DNA from: RUG343 sp964486215 | GTDB lineage: Bacteria > Bacillota_I > Bacilli_A > RF39 > UBA660 | Assembly (NCBI GenBank): GCA_964486215.1 | Contig: CAZALI010000025.1 | Span: 1 to 9,192 of the forward strand | DNA length: 9,192 nucleotides | Reading direction: 5' to 3' | Shown here: positions 1-6,990 of the stretch, piece by piece | Layout of the letters: each line of letters begins with the position of its first letter | Numbering within the stretch: position 1 is the stretch's first letter | Notes under the pieces: generated by a model | What the model was told of the DNA's origin: nothing | Databases searched by the model: none | What the model saw: only the letters and a program-made list of their open reading frames with translations | Position numbers and translations under genes: made by a program

Positions 1-2667
1 TATACTGAAATATCTATTAAAAGAAGAATATATCGTAGTGGAGAAAATGAATATTTCTTAAATGGTGAAAGATGTCGTCTAAAAGATATAACTAATCTTC
101 TTTTAGATTCCAACCTTGGCAAAGCATCTTTTAATATCATATCGCAAGGAGAAGTAGAACAAATCTTCTCGTCTTCAAGCTTAGACAGAAGGACAATTAT
201 TGAAGAGGCAGCTGGTGTCTTAAAATATAAAAAGAGAAAAGAAGAAGCTCTAAGAAAACTTGAAAAAACACATATCAATATTGATAGAGTAAATGATATT
301 ATTAAAGAGTTAGAAGGTAGAATAGACCCATTAAAAGAGCAAAGTGATTTAGCTAAAGTTTATTTGGAAAATAAAGAAGGTCTTGATAAATACGAAGTAG
401 CTTTATATGCTTATGACATTGAAAATATGACAGCTCTAATGAATGAGAAAAAAGCTAAAAAGGAAAAGCTTTCTAAAGACTTAGTTGATTACTCTAATAC
501 TAGTAATAAAGATGAAGTATCTCTTTTAAGTGATAATAATAAACTATCTGAATTACAGAAAGAATACAATGATATCCAAAGAGAATTAGTAGATGTTACT
601 AGTGAAGTAGAAAATTTAAATGGACAAAAGAAATTATTAAAAGAACAAAATAAAAATAACAAATCAGATGAAAATCAAAATAAGATAAGAGAGGCTCTAG
701 AATTAATTTCTAAACTAAAAAAAGATATTTCTGTCAGTAAAGAAGAAATAGATGAATTAAATAAAAATCTAAAAGTATGTAGTGAAAAAGAGAATAATAC
801 CAATAAAGAATTAGAAAAAATTAAAACTGAAAAGAATATGTATGTGAATGATTATAATTCACATGACAAAGATATAATTAATCTTACTAATAAAAGTGAA
901 TCTCTAAAGCAAGAAATCTCTGATGGAGGAATTATGCCTCAGTACATCAAAGATGTTTTAAATGAGACTTCTCTTACAGGCATAGATACTACTATATCTA
1001 ATATACTAGATACTGAAGAAGAGTATATGACAGCTCTATCAGTTGCGTCAAATGCCAATAAAAATTTTATTATTACGAAGGATGAATCATCTGCTACTGC
1101 CGCTATTAAATATTTAAAAGATAATCATCTAGGTAGAGCAACTTTCTTCCCATTAACTGTAATTAAAGAAAGATATGTTGACGATAGAAGTTTAAATACA
1201 ATTAAAGATGATCCAAATTTTATTGGTGTCTTATCAGATTTACTAAAGTACAATAATAAATACGAAAATATAGTTAAGAATCAATTTGGTAATATTATCC
1301 TAGCTAAAGATTTAAAAGGAGCTAATGCTATCTCTAGAAAGATAGATAATCGTTATAAAATTATAACTTTAGAAGGCGATGTAGTAAATGTAGGTGGTTC
1401 TCTAACTGGAGGATCTCTAAAACCATCTAGAACTATAATTTCTGCTAAACAAGAATTAACTAATGTAACTAGAAATCTATCATTACTAGAAGAAGAAAAA
1501 TATAACTTAGAAAAGAATATTAAAAATATAAATGAAAAAGTAAGTGAATATGAAAATAATATATTTACTATTTCTAAAGAAAAGGCATCTATCGAAGAAG
1601 AAATAAGTATTAAAATAAAAAACACTGAATCTCTAGAAAAAGAATTAAAAGATGAAGAAGAATCTCTATCAAATTTAGAATCTATTTCGAATAATTCAGT
1701 TGATAAAAAAGAAAAAGAATTAATTAAAAACTATAATGAAAAAGTATCAGTAAAAGAAAAATATGAGTTAAAGTTAAAAAGCCTTTCTAAAGAAATATCT
1801 AGTTTACAAGATTCAATTATTAGAAAAGAAGCTGATAATAAAGAAAAGAATAGTAAGATAAAAGAATTAGAAAAAGAAAGTAATAACTTAGACATAGATA
1901 TTAATAAATTAGATATAAAAATAGATTCTATGTTAGATATTCTAAGTACTGATTATGAGTTAACATATGAAAGAGCTAAAGAAGAGTACAAACTAGATAT
2001 TGATCCTGATGAAGCTCGTTCTAAGATTAAAAAATATCGTAGTAAGATAAAAGAAATAGGTATGGTAAACCTAAATTCTATTGATGAATATGAAGAAGTA
2101 TCTACTAGATATAATTATTTATTAAATCAAAAAGATGATTTGTACAACGCTGAAGATACTTTACTAAATATTATGAAAGAAATGGATGAAGTAATGAAAG
2201 AAGAATTCTCTGCTACTTTCAAAAGTATTAATGCAGAATTCCAAAAAGTATTTGTTTCATTATTTGGTGGAGGAAAAGCTTCACTTGAATTAACTAATCC
2301 AGGAAACATTCTAGAAACAGGAGTAGATATTATTGCTTCCCCTCCAGGTAAGAAGTTAACTACTATATCATTATTATCAGGAGGAGAGAAAACACTAACA
2401 GCTATTTCATTACTATTTGCTATACTAAATATTAAGACTGTTCCATTCTGTTTATTTGATGAAGTAGAGGCAGCTCTAGATGAAGAAAATGTTAAAGAGT
2501 TTGGAGAATACTTATCAAACTATAAAGGTAAGACAGAATTCTTAATAATAACACATAAGAAGAAGACAATGGAATATGCTAAGACATTATATGGTATAAC
2601 AATGCAAGAGTCTGGTGTATCTAAACTAGTAAGTGTTAACCTAGAAAATAAAAATGAAGTAATATAA
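1..2667 (+). CDS. smc: Chromosome condensation ATPase SMC (5' end outside window)
   Basis: SMC forms a homodimer that works with ScpA/ScpB to organise and segregate the chromosome. The frame is open from base 1, giving 888 residues; a TTG at 364 is internal. Residues 1-22 (YTEISIKRRIYRSG...) align with about residue 95 of Bacillus subtilis SMC, so roughly 94 residues, including Walker A, lie off the left edge. Visible parts, numbered from base 1: Q-loop region ISQGE (Q49); conserved RRTIIEEAAGV after it; N-terminal coiled coil to about 310; hinge about 311-473, ending ITLEGDVVNVGGSLTGGS; returning coiled coil; signature LSGGE (792-796); Walker B CLFDE with catalytic Glu821; D-loop AALDEENV; and the C-terminal ITHKKKTME motif. 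Estimated full length is ~980 residues against 1186 in B. subtilis, the loss being shared between both coiled-coil arms. ftsY, the usual next gene, is absent; a terminator follows directly. Confidence 0.97.
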   Translation, partial: YTEISIKRRIYRSGENEYFLNGERCRLKDITNLLLDSNLGKASFNIISQGEVEQIFSSSSLDRRTIIEEAAGVLKYKKRKEEALRKLEKTHINIDRVNDIIKELEGRIDPLKEQSDLAKVYLENKEGLDKYEVALYAYDIENMTALMNEKKAKKEKLSKDLVDYSNTSNKDEVSLLSDNNKLSELQKEYNDIQRELVDVTSEVENLNGQKKLLKEQNKNNKSDENQNKIREALELISKLKKDISVSKEEIDELNKNLKVCSEKENNTNKELEKIKTEKNMYVNDYNSHDKDIINLTNKSESLKQEISDGGIMPQYIKDVLNETSLTGIDTTISNILDTEEEYMTALSVASNANKNFIITKDESSATAAIKYLKDNHLGRATFFPLTVIKERYVDDRSLNTIKDDPNFIGVLSDLLKYNNKYENIVKNQFGNIILAKDLKGANAISRKIDNRYKIITLEGDVVNVGGSLTGGSLKPSRTIISAKQELTNVTRNLSLLEEEKYNLEKNIKNINEKVSEYENNIFTISKEKASIEEEISIKIKNTESLEKELKDEEESLSNLESISNNSVDKKEKELIKNYNEKVSVKEKYELKLKSLSKEISSLQDSIIRKEADNKEKNSKIKELEKESNNLDIDINKLDIKIDSMLDILSTDYELTYERAKEEYKLDIDPDEARSKIKKYRSKIKEIGMVNLNSIDEYEEVSTRYNYLLNQKDDLYNAEDTLLNIMKEMDEVMKEEFSATFKSINAEFQKVFVSLFGGGKASLELTNPGNILETGVDIIASPPGKKLTTISLLSGGEKTLTAISLLFAILNIKTVPFCLFDEVEAALDEENVKEFGEYLSNYKGKTEFLIITHKKKTMEYAKTLYGITMQESGVSKLVSVNLENKNEVI

Positions 2668-2687
2668 GACTACTAAGTAGTCTTTTT
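2666..2687 (+). terminator. Rho-independent terminator of smc
   Basis: The arms AGACTAC (2667-2673) and GTAGTCT (2677-2683) form a 7-bp hairpin around a TAA loop, followed by a run of T to 2687. The last bases of the smc stop codon (2665-2667) lie at the foot of the stem, so there is almost no 3' untranslated region. Confidence 0.8.
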
Positions 2688-2728
2688 ACATGCTTTACAA
2701 TAGTCTCAACAGTAATTTTACATATGTA

Positions 2729-2756
2729 TTGACATAAAAATTGTAAATGATATACT
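2729..2756 (+). promoter_or_regulatory. Sigma-A type promoter for the surface protein gene
   Basis: A perfect -35 TTGACA (2729-2734), a 16-base spacer and TATACT (2751-2756) preceded by TGA give an extended -10. Transcription would begin near 2763, leaving a leader of about 18 bases that holds the ribosome binding site AGAGGTG (2768-2774). A 10-bp palindrome, TACATATGTA (2719-2728), abuts the -35 box and could be an operator, although AT-rich palindromes are common by chance. Confidence 0.8.
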
Positions 2757-2780
2757 CAAAGTATAATAGAGGTGTGTCAT

Positions 2781-3860
2781 ATGAAGAAATTATTAAAGTA
2801 TTTTGTATTACTAATACTAATATTACCATTTACTGTTAATGCCACTGAAAAAGTAGAAGTAATAGATGCTAAATTAGATGATATTAGTGAATATGCAGAA
2901 GGATTCCCAGAATTTCCAACAGTCAATGGCTTAACTTTGAATATAAATGGAAAATTTAATAGTTTATATGCTCAGTATGCTAATTATAATTTTAAAATTA
3001 AAAATAATGATACTGTTGACTATGCCTTAAGTTGTGATTATAAAGATCCAACTGATGAAGATAGTTATTATGATTGTACATTAAAAGAAGGAGAAGTAGT
3101 TAATTACTACTTGTCTTGTGAACATACTATATTAAAGGCTGGTACTACTACAAATTGCCAATTAAATATAAGTGTAAGAGAAACTATAGATCGTTCTATC
3201 TTAGACAATAATACTTATGAAGCAAATGACCAATTAACTATTCCATTAAATACTAATAAAATGACATTAGTAGATAAAGCCAAACAATTAGTAACTAATC
3301 CTAAAACTAGTAGTAAATATTTAGTTATAGGCTTAATTGTTATTAGTATTGTTGCTGGAACAATAGTATTCATAAGAGGTAATAGAAAAGTAAAAACTAT
3401 GGTTTTACTACTTGGTATTATGATGTTACCATTAGAGGCTCTTGCTATCACCACAATTATTATAAATGTAAATAGTAATATTACAGTAGAAGCCCATGAA
3501 AGATTTATGTATATTAATGATGATGGCAGTCTTTCTGAACATGAATTTATATATGGTGAAACTTGGCATGAATATTTAGCCAGCCCTAGAAATACATCTT
3601 TTGGTGTAATAGGAGATAAGTTTATTCCTAATGCCATAGTATATAGACCTTTCTATGAATGCTTAATGAATGGTGAAAGTGAAAATACTTGTAGAGAGGC
3701 TTGTAGAGAATATGGTGATTTTGAAGTGTATGAACCAATACATAATGATGACGAGATAATCGGTTATAGAGGAGACTATGTCATGGATTGGTATTATGCA
3801 TTCATGGATAATATATCAGAGCCATCACCATCTGATCCTAACGAAGCGCCAAGTGTGTAA
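2781..3860 (+). CDS. Secreted/membrane-anchored surface protein, function unknown
   Basis: I do not recognise a named family. The start is ATG 2781 (MKKLLKYF), six bases after AGAGGTG; an in-frame GTG at 2772 overlaps that site. The product has 359 residues. Residues 1-21 form a signal peptide (MKK, hydrophobic core, probable cleavage after VNA). Residues 22-175 form a first outside domain with Cys85, 99, 113 and 126 and beta-rich phrases (FKIKNNDTVDY, LKEGEVVNYYLSC) suggesting an immunoglobulin-like fold. A membrane segment spans about 180-198, followed by a basic loop (RGNRKVK) and a second hydrophobic segment 206-222 ending LEALA, which resembles a second signal peptide. Residues 223-359 are a second outside domain with Cys294, 304 and 308 and an acidic, Pro/Ser-rich tail. 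The phrase YGETWHEYLASPRN recalls a TW-x-E-x-x-x-S pattern I associate loosely with surface proteins of gut Bacillota. It is monocistronic. A role at the cell surface is inference from topology only. Confidence 0.85.
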   Translation: MKKLLKYFVLLILILPFTVNATEKVEVIDAKLDDISEYAEGFPEFPTVNGLTLNINGKFNSLYAQYANYNFKIKNNDTVDYALSCDYKDPTDEDSYYDCTLKEGEVVNYYLSCEHTILKAGTTTNCQLNISVRETIDRSILDNNTYEANDQLTIPLNTNKMTLVDKAKQLVTNPKTSSKYLVIGLIVISIVAGTIVFIRGNRKVKTMVLLLGIMMLPLEALAITTIIINVNSNITVEAHERFMYINDDGSLSEHEFIYGETWHEYLASPRNTSFGVIGDKFIPNAIVYRPFYECLMNGESENTCREACREYGDFEVYEPIHNDDEIIGYRGDYVMDWYYAFMDNISEPSPSDPNEAPSV

Positions 3861-3866
3861 AATAAT

Positions 3867-3894
3867 AAAAAAAGATCAGTAATACTGATCTTTT
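3867..3894. terminator. Bidirectional terminator between surface protein gene and def
   Basis: GATCAGT (3874-3880), loop AAT and ACTGATC (3884-3890) form a 7-bp stem, extended by A-T pairs. On the minus strand it is followed by seven U (A run 3867-3873), making it strong for def. On the plus strand it is followed by only four T, making it weaker for the surface protein gene. The def stop codon (3893-3895) overlaps the extended stem. Confidence 0.8.
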
Positions 3895-4441
3895 AAATTG
3901 CTCTCATATTATCTTGATTCTTATATGGATTCTTCTTATCTATGTGATCGTAGAATAATATTCCATTTAAGTGATCTATTTCATGTTGAAAGGCAATAGC
4001 TAATTCTTCTCTTGCTCTAACACTTATCTTATTACCATCTCTATCATATCCTTCAACAGTAACTCTAGCATATCTTGGAACAATACCTTCAATTTCTCTA
4101 TTAACACTTAAACATCCTTCTCCACCTTCAACATAAATCTGTTCCATAGAATTAGAAACTATCTTTGGATTAACGATAACATAATTATCAAATTTACCTT
4201 CTTCATATTCATGTACTACTACAAAGTATCTTTTTAATACTCCAAGTTGAACAGCAGATAAGCCCATACCTGGACGTAGAGAATATTTTTCAGATAATTC
4301 TTCAATTTGACTATCATGTAAATACTTAATCATTTTATCTATATTTTTTTGATCACTCTTAGTAAGTGGAAATTCTACTTCTTTACTTACTTGTCTAAGA
4401 GCTTTATCATTTTCATCTAAAATATCGCACATCTTTAACAT
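3893..4441 (-). CDS. def: Peptide deformylase, type 2
   Basis: Peptide deformylase removes the formyl group from the N-terminal methionine of nascent proteins in the cytoplasm, using a bound divalent metal (usually Fe2+). All three family motifs are present in the 182-residue product: motif 1 GMGLSAVQLG (58-67, Gln65; Ser replaces the more usual Ala in GLAA), motif 2 EGCLS (108-112, metal ligand Cys110) and motif 3 QHEIDHLNG (152-160, metal ligands His153 and His157, catalytic Glu154). The length, the longer N-terminal region before motif 1 and the stretch VPRYARVTVEGYDRDG fit the type-2 enzymes of Gram-positive bacteria. ATG 4439-4441 is chosen because AGGAG lies eight bases upstream (4450-4454 on the complement); a second Met at codon 4 is too far from it. 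It is transcribed alone, convergent with the surface protein gene and divergent from ftsW. No formyltransferase gene (fmt) is next to it. Confidence 0.97.
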   Translation of the reverse strand: MLKMCDILDENDKALRQVSKEVEFPLTKSDQKNIDKMIKYLHDSQIEELSEKYSLRPGMGLSAVQLGVLKRYFVVVHEYEEGKFDNYVIVNPKIVSNSMEQIYVEGGEGCLSVNREIEGIVPRYARVTVEGYDRDGNKISVRAREELAIAFQHEIDHLNGILFYDHIDKKNPYKNQDNMRAI

Positions 4442-4469
4442 ATGTCCAACTCCTAACTAATACGAAGAT

Positions 4470-4498
4470 ATTATACTCATTTTAAGCTTATTTGTCAA
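4470..4498 (-). promoter_or_regulatory. Perfect-consensus sigma-A promoter of def
   Basis: Reading the minus strand, TTGACA (complement of 4493-4498), 17 bases and TATAAT (complement of 4470-4475) match the sigma-A/sigma-70 consensus at all 12 positions with the optimal spacer. Transcription should begin near 4463, giving a leader of about 22 bases that contains the AGGAG ribosome binding site. This predicts strong constitutive expression; no operator or riboswitch is apparent. Confidence 0.88.
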
Positions 4499-4530
4499 TT
4501 TACAATAAAATACATTTCAAAGTAATAAAC

Positions 4531-4565
4531 TGTTTAAATTTAATGATATATTAGTAATAAGGTGA
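4531..4565 (+). promoter_or_regulatory. Possible ftsW promoter and ribosome binding site
   Basis: AAGGTGA (4559-4565) sits six bases before ATG 4572 and is a convincing ribosome binding site. Two extended -10 candidates lie upstream, TG-T-TTAAAT (4531-4539) and TG-A-TATATT (4544-4552), but neither has a good -35 box, and the second would leave a leader of only about a dozen bases. A promoter is expected here because the upstream gene points away; its exact position is uncertain. Confidence 0.35.
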
Positions 4566-4571
4566 AGTATA

Positions 4572-5714
4572 ATGTTTAGAAAAATGAGACATATAGATAA
4601 AACTTTATTAATTACAACAACCATCTTATTTGTCTTAGGACTAATAATGGTCTTTTCAGCATCTAATGTAACTGCTTATATGTCTAGAGCTACTTCTCCA
4701 TATCATTATTTTATTAATCAATTGATATTTATATTAGTAGGTGTAGTAATATCATTTATACTAGTTAATGGTTTCAATACAAAGAGTATAGGTAAACTAT
4801 CATTCTTAGGTATATTGATTTCTATAGGTGCATTAATATATTTATTAGTATCCAATAAAGTTAGAGCAATTAATAATGCTAGTAGTTGGATAGAATTTGG
4901 TATTTTTAACTTTCAACCAAGTGAATTGATAAAAATATTAACTATCTTTTGGTTAGCTTATTATTACAACAAACATGAAAAAGGTTTGAATAAATGGGGT
5001 ACAGTTTTAGTACCAATAGCTTTATGTATAGGCATATTTGTTTTAATAGCTATGCAGCCAGATTTGGGTACTGCTTCATTATATGCCATAATAGTTGCGG
5101 TAATGTTTTTCTCACTACCACTATCCAAAGAAATTAAAGGTAAATTATATTTATTAGCTGGTATAATCATAGCTCTAATAGTTATGTTTGTAACTTCAGG
5201 TGCAGCAACTAAATTATTGAACACTAGACAATCTAGTAGATTAGAGTCTTATAAAAATCCATGTGATAATTTACTATCTACAGGTAACCAAGTATGTAAT
5301 GGTTATATTGCTATTAATAAAGGTGGCTTAGACGGAGTAGGACTAGGTAAATCTACACAAAAATACTTATATCTACCAGAGCCATATACAGATTTTATTT
5401 ATGATATTATTATTGAAGAATTAGGTTTAATATGGGGAATTATTATTTTAATATTGTATATGATTGTTTTATATAGAATTTTAGCTATAGGTCGATCCTC
5501 AACTAATAATAGGAATGCACTTATATGTTATGGAGTCGCAATCTATATATTTATTCATATAGTAATAAATTTAGCTGGAGTACTAGGATTAATGCCATTA
5601 ACTGGAGTACCTCTACCATTTATGAGTTATGGTGGTAGTTTCACTCTATGTCTAATAATAGCTTTATCAGTAGTACAAAGAGTATCTATAGAAACAGCTC
5701 AAAGTAAGAAATAG
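4572..5714 (+). CDS. ftsW: SEDS-family peptidoglycan glycosyltransferase, FtsW type
   Basis: SEDS proteins polymerise lipid II into glycan strands in the membrane together with a class B penicillin-binding protein; FtsW does this at the division septum and RodA along the side wall. The 380-residue product has about ten hydrophobic membrane segments, beginning at residues 11-31. Family signatures are in order: FSASN (28-32), FQPSELIKI (114-122), MQPDLGTA (161-168), GGLDGVGLGKSTQKYLYLPE (251-270), TDF with the candidate catalytic Asp274 (equivalent to E. coli FtsW Asp297), EELG (282-285) and PLTGVPLPFMSYGGS (342-356). The large outer loop between segments 7 and 8 contains Cys231 and Cys242, which could form a disulphide. 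FtsW is preferred over RodA/SpoVE from the loop and the C-terminal motif, but these paralogues are hard to separate by eye and no divIB, murG or pbp gene is adjacent to settle it. Monocistronic, with its own terminator. Confidence 0.93.
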   Translation: MFRKMRHIDKTLLITTTILFVLGLIMVFSASNVTAYMSRATSPYHYFINQLIFILVGVVISFILVNGFNTKSIGKLSFLGILISIGALIYLLVSNKVRAINNASSWIEFGIFNFQPSELIKILTIFWLAYYYNKHEKGLNKWGTVLVPIALCIGIFVLIAMQPDLGTASLYAIIVAVMFFSLPLSKEIKGKLYLLAGIIIALIVMFVTSGAATKLLNTRQSSRLESYKNPCDNLLSTGNQVCNGYIAINKGGLDGVGLGKSTQKYLYLPEPYTDFIYDIIIEELGLIWGIIILILYMIVLYRILAIGRSSTNNRNALICYGVAIYIFIHIVINLAGVLGLMPLTGVPLPFMSYGGSFTLCLIIALSVVQRVSIETAQSKK

Positions 5715-5731
5715 GTTTACCTATTTCTTTT
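5706..5731 (+). terminator. Rho-independent terminator of ftsW
   Basis: AAGAAATAGG (5706-5715) and CCTATTTCTT (5720-5729) form a 10-bp stem with loop TTTA, followed by a short T run. The ftsW stop codon TAG (5712-5714) is inside the 5' arm, so a ribosome finishing ftsW occupies the stem until it is released. Confidence 0.8.
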
Positions 5732-5734
5732 AAA

Positions 5735-5763
5735 TTGACTAATTATTTAAAAAATGTTAAATT
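5735..5763 (+). promoter_or_regulatory. Probable promoter of the DHH-comEA-comEC operon
   Basis: TTGACT (5735-5740), a 17-base spacer and TAAATT (5758-5763) preceded by TGT form a -35 with five of six matches and a weak but extended -10. Transcription would begin near 5770. The box lies just after the ftsW terminator, which supports a separate transcription unit. No competence-regulator site is recognisable. Confidence 0.55.
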
Positions 5764-5778
5764 ATTTATTAAATAAAT

Positions 5779-5796
5779 GGTGGTGATGTATAGTTG
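5779..5796 (+). promoter_or_regulatory. Ribosome binding site deciding a TTG start
   Basis: GGTGGTGA (5779-5786) ends seven bases before TTG 5794. The next in-frame ATG (5803) would be 16 bases away, beyond normal spacing, so TTG is the better start. The match to the anti-SD is moderate. Confidence 0.6.
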
Positions 5797-6966
5797 TCGA
5801 GGATGTTAAGAGACTTAACAGAATTACAAGATAATTTAGAAAAATACTTAAAAACTACTGATACTGTTTATATAATTGGTCATAAAGAAGCAGATTTTGA
5901 TTCTATAGGTGCTGCCGTAGGTGTAAGTCAAATATGCAAGTTTTATAATAAAAATTCTTATATTATTTTAGATGAAAGTCTAGAAGATATGGAGCCAGGT
6001 GTTAAAAAAGTAAAAGAATTAGTAAAAGATAAATGTAATATTATTAATATGGATGAATATAAAGAAAAGGTAATTAATAATCTTTATGGTGAAGAATTCT
6101 ATTCATTACCTGAAGATAATCAAGAAGAAATGTTAAAGATATCTAAAATACCTAAATCTCTATTAATAATTGTTGATACTAATAAAGAATATATGTTGGC
6201 AAACAAAGATTACTTAAGAAATTATCGAAGAACTATTATAATAGATCACCATAAAACAGAAGAAAAAGCTACTTGTAAAGCAACTTATTCTTATATTAAT
6301 TTAGATGCTTCTTCAGCCTCAGAAATAGTAGCCAATTATATTTATTCTAAAAAAATAAAGATAGATAAAGATGTAGCTAATGCTTTAGCAGCTGGTATAT
6401 ATCTAGATACTAATAGATTTAAAAAGAATACTACAGCTGTTACATATGATGCAGTAGAGCATTTAACTTTAGCTGGAGCAAATACTGATACAATAAATCA
6501 ATTATTTTTACAAGATTTTGAAACAGATAAAATTATTTATAACCTAGTATTTGATGATGATAATACTAAACATTTTATTAAGTTATTAAAAAATAATAGT
6601 GTATCTATTACTTTAAATAGAGCTAATCCACATTGTATTTATAGAAAAGAATCTATCGCCAAAGCAGCTGATAGAATTCAAAGTTATAATAGTACTGATA
6701 CAGCTATAGTAATGGGATATATTGATCCTAAGACTATTACTATTAGTTTAAGAAGCAATGGCTATGTAGATTGCGATAAGTTAATAAAAGGTTATTGTAC
6801 TGACAAAGAACGAATAGGTGGAGGTACAGCTAAGTCAGCTGGAGCAAAGTTATATAATAAGGATATTATTGAAGAAGAAGAAAATCTAATAGAATATCTT
6901 AGTCAATTGAATAAAAAATATATAAAAAGAAAAAATAAAAATAGTATAAAACCATCCAATAGATAA
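5794..6966 (+). CDS. Stand-alone DHH/DHHA1 phosphoesterase resembling the GdpP catalytic domain
   Basis: DHH/DHHA1 enzymes are Mn2+-dependent phosphodiesterases acting on cyclic dinucleotides, pApA, pAp or very short RNA. All metal-binding motifs of the DHH domain are present in the 390-residue product: GHKEADFD (His30, Asp34, Asp36), VDT (Asp128), DHH (151-153) and GIYLDTNRF (Asp205). The phrases IIIDHHKTEE, DASSASEIVANYI and the stretch 197-209 read like the C-terminal part of GdpP, the c-di-AMP phosphodiesterase, more than like NrnA, but GdpP's membrane, PAS and GGDEF parts are absent, so this is probably a soluble enzyme. The DHHA1 domain (about 285-355) has GGGTAKSAGA at 342-351, with Thr345 where the family normally has the substrate-contacting His of GGGH. 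The C-terminus is very basic. comEA follows after 21 bases. Substrate could be c-di-AMP, pApA or nanoRNA; the sequence cannot decide, so no symbol is given. Confidence 0.9.
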   Translation: MSRMLRDLTELQDNLEKYLKTTDTVYIIGHKEADFDSIGAAVGVSQICKFYNKNSYIILDESLEDMEPGVKKVKELVKDKCNIINMDEYKEKVINNLYGEEFYSLPEDNQEEMLKISKIPKSLLIIVDTNKEYMLANKDYLRNYRRTIIIDHHKTEEKATCKATYSYINLDASSASEIVANYIYSKKIKIDKDVANALAAGIYLDTNRFKKNTTAVTYDAVEHLTLAGANTDTINQLFLQDFETDKIIYNLVFDDDNTKHFIKLLKNNSVSITLNRANPHCIYRKESIAKAADRIQSYNSTDTAIVMGYIDPKTITISLRSNGYVDCDKLIKGYCTDKERIGGGTAKSAGAKLYNKDIIEEEENLIEYLSQLNKKYIKRKNKNSIKPSNR

Positions 6967-6990
6967 TAATATATTGGAGGTGGTAATATT
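6956..6990 (+). promoter_or_regulatory. comEA ribosome binding site, ATT start and small hairpin
   Basis: GGAGG (6976-6980) is the strongest anti-SD match in the window and ends seven bases before ATT 6988. The six-base arms CCAATA (6956-6961) and TATTGG (6972-6977) can pair, covering the first two G of the ribosome binding site and placing the upstream stop codon (6964-6966) in the loop. A ribosome ending the DHH gene would open the hairpin, suggesting translational coupling. The stem is short and AT-rich, so the hairpin part is tentative. Confidence 0.5.

Noticed and set aside
1441..1960. Repeat array in the Lys/Glu-rich part of smc
   Set aside because: Recurring GAAGAA and AAAGAA are coiled-coil codon bias; no unit repeats at a fixed spacing.
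364..2667. smc as a complete gene starting at TTG 364
   Set aside because: The frame is open to base 1 and encodes conserved SMC sequence (ISQGE, RRTIIEEAAGV) upstream, so 364 is an internal codon of a gene cut by the window edge.
2772..2780. GTG 2772 as start of the surface protein
   Set aside because: It overlaps the ribosome binding site AGAGGTG; ATG 2781 has correct spacing and begins a normal signal peptide.
3215..3637. 140-codon open frame on the minus strand inside the surface protein gene
   Set aside because: Lies wholly inside a well-supported gene, has no recognisable motif, and the opposite strand has the promoter, ribosome binding site and signal peptide.
4442..4571. Riboswitch or small RNA in the def-ftsW divergent region
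   Set aside because: The 130 bases are accounted for by the def promoter and leader and the ftsW ribosome binding site; no conserved structured motif is visible.
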